From Mesobacillus subterraneus (GTDB taxonomy: Bacteria > Bacillota > Bacilli > Bacillales > Cytobacillaceae), in the NCBI RefSeq assembly GCF_003937825.1, contig NZ_RSFW01000006.1, positions 223,187 to 287,186 on the forward strand: a DNA stretch of 64,000 bases, written 5' to 3'. Position 1 is the stretch's first letter. Every line of letters begins with the position of its first letter. Both the position numbers and the translations under genes were made by a program. Positions 63,746-64,000 of the stretch are shown here, piece after piece. The notes under the pieces are model-generated. The model did not search any database, had not been told where the DNA came from, and saw only the letters and a list, made by a program, of their open reading frames with translations.

Positions 63746-63865
63746 GAGTACGGTGTAAAGCTATAATGCTTTTACGTAGTGAAGAATCTTGATTTCGCGC
63801 AGATGCTACGATTCATTACGTTTTTATAAGGAAGGCTCAAATACGGGGATTTTCAGTGAAAACGG

Positions 63866-63970
63866 GTTGGGCCGGATTTATTCCTCGTTGGCCTCACTTT
63901 ATTCCCCGTTGGGCCAGATTTATTCCCCGTTGGTCACACTTTATTCCCCGTTGGAGACACTTTATTCCCC
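63866..63970. repeat. Tandem 21-bp repeat, five units
   Basis: Five units of exactly 21 bases with the pattern GTTGG-N6-TTTATTCCCC, starting at 63866, 63887, 63908, 63929 and 63950. The first unit has CCTC instead of CCCC. The six middle bases vary (GCCGGA, CCTCAC, GCCAGA, TCACAC, AGACAC). No reading frame of note. The array runs directly into the adapter, so its true length is unknown. Confidence 0.92.
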
Positions 63971-64000
63971 CTGTCTCTTATACACATCTCCGAGCCCACG
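63971..64000. other. Tn5 mosaic end / Nextera adapter (sequencing artefact)
   Basis: The last 30 bases begin CTGTCTCTTATACACATCT, the 19-bp Tn5 mosaic end, and continue CCGAGCCCACG, the Nextera read-2 adapter. This is library sequence left at a contig end, not genomic DNA and not a transposon. Confidence 0.97.

Noticed and set aside
63866..63970. CRISPR array
   Set aside because: The units are head-to-tail 21-mers with only six variable bases; there are no spacers and no cas genes.
63971..64000. Tn5 transposon end
   Set aside because: The sequence continues into the Nextera adapter, which identifies it as library DNA.

Overview
The window is a piece of a low-to-medium-GC Gram-positive genome from the family Bacillaceae. 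Evidence for this is the Bacillus-type backbone read in order from the lexA end: lexA (26639-27262, +), then on the minus strand yneA, yneB, ynzC, tkt, sirA, yneF, then a Spo0E-like gene (ynzD, +), ccdA, yneI and ccdC/yneJ. Start codons include many TTG and GTG with strong AGGAGG sites, and there are Spo0A and sporulation-linked genes. The exact genus cannot be fixed from sequence alone; a Mesobacillus/Cytobacillus/Neobacillus-type bacillus is my guess. The right end is not biological: the last 30 bases match the Tn5/Nextera adapter, so the window ends at a contig end.

Layout. 1-2.0 kb: two overlapping Nudix genes (one cut by the window edge), a TIMP-like secreted protein and a methyltransferase with a 30-bp tandem duplication. 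2.1-4.4 kb: ccdC, yneI, ccdA and the Spo0E-like gene. 4.5-8.0 kb: a heterodimeric ABC exporter of the BmrC/BmrD (YheI/YheH) type. 8.2-12.1 kb: the operon yrrT-mtnN-luxS-mccA-mccB, which carries S-adenosylhomocysteine to cysteine by way of S-ribosylhomocysteine and homocysteine, with AI-2 precursor as by-product. 12.3-16.1 kb: a lone receiver protein, an S51 peptidase, an MFS transporter, two GNATs and a small protein. 16.2-17.0 kb: yneF and sirA, with Spo0A boxes in front of sirA. 17.2-22.6 kb: azoreductase, muramidase-like protein, SDR, membrane protein, VOC protein and an ECF sigma/anti-sigma pair. 22.8-27.3 kb: tkt, ynzC, yneB, yneA and lexA with three SOS boxes between the last two. 27.4-29.7 kb: an Arg/Asp-repeat coat-like protein and a DinG/XPD-type Fe-S helicase.

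29.8-44.9 kb is an accessory stretch: many GNAT and Nudix enzymes, several membrane or lipoproteins I do not recognise, a PAP2 phosphatase, a streptomycin adenylyltransferase-like gene, and three broken genes (DJ-1/PfpI with an in-frame TAG, DUF402 with a one-base frameshift, DUF2332 with TGA and TAG). 45.1-50.6 kb: an RsbR-like STAS protein, a secreted M14 carboxypeptidase and a SWIM/SNF2 helicase. 50.6-51.9 kb: an SRPBCC-ArsR-VOC operon with a palindrome inside its promoter. 51.9-58.4 kb: an RNase J, probably an extra paralogue, and a TetR / MMPL transporter / secreted coiled-coil protein set. 58.5 kb: a 134-bp GC-rich intergenic repeat. 58.7-63.7 kb: a tyrosine catabolic operon (hppD, aminotransferase, flavin reductase, fahA, hmgA). 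63.87-63.97 kb: five tandem 21-bp repeats, then adapter.

I found no rRNA, tRNA, CRISPR array, prophage or transposase, and no clear example of an undescribed multi-gene system. The best leads are the LuxS-containing transsulfuration operon, the tyrosine operon with no visible isomerase, the RsbR paralogue lacking the usual threonines, the probable third RNase J and the local cluster of gene decay.
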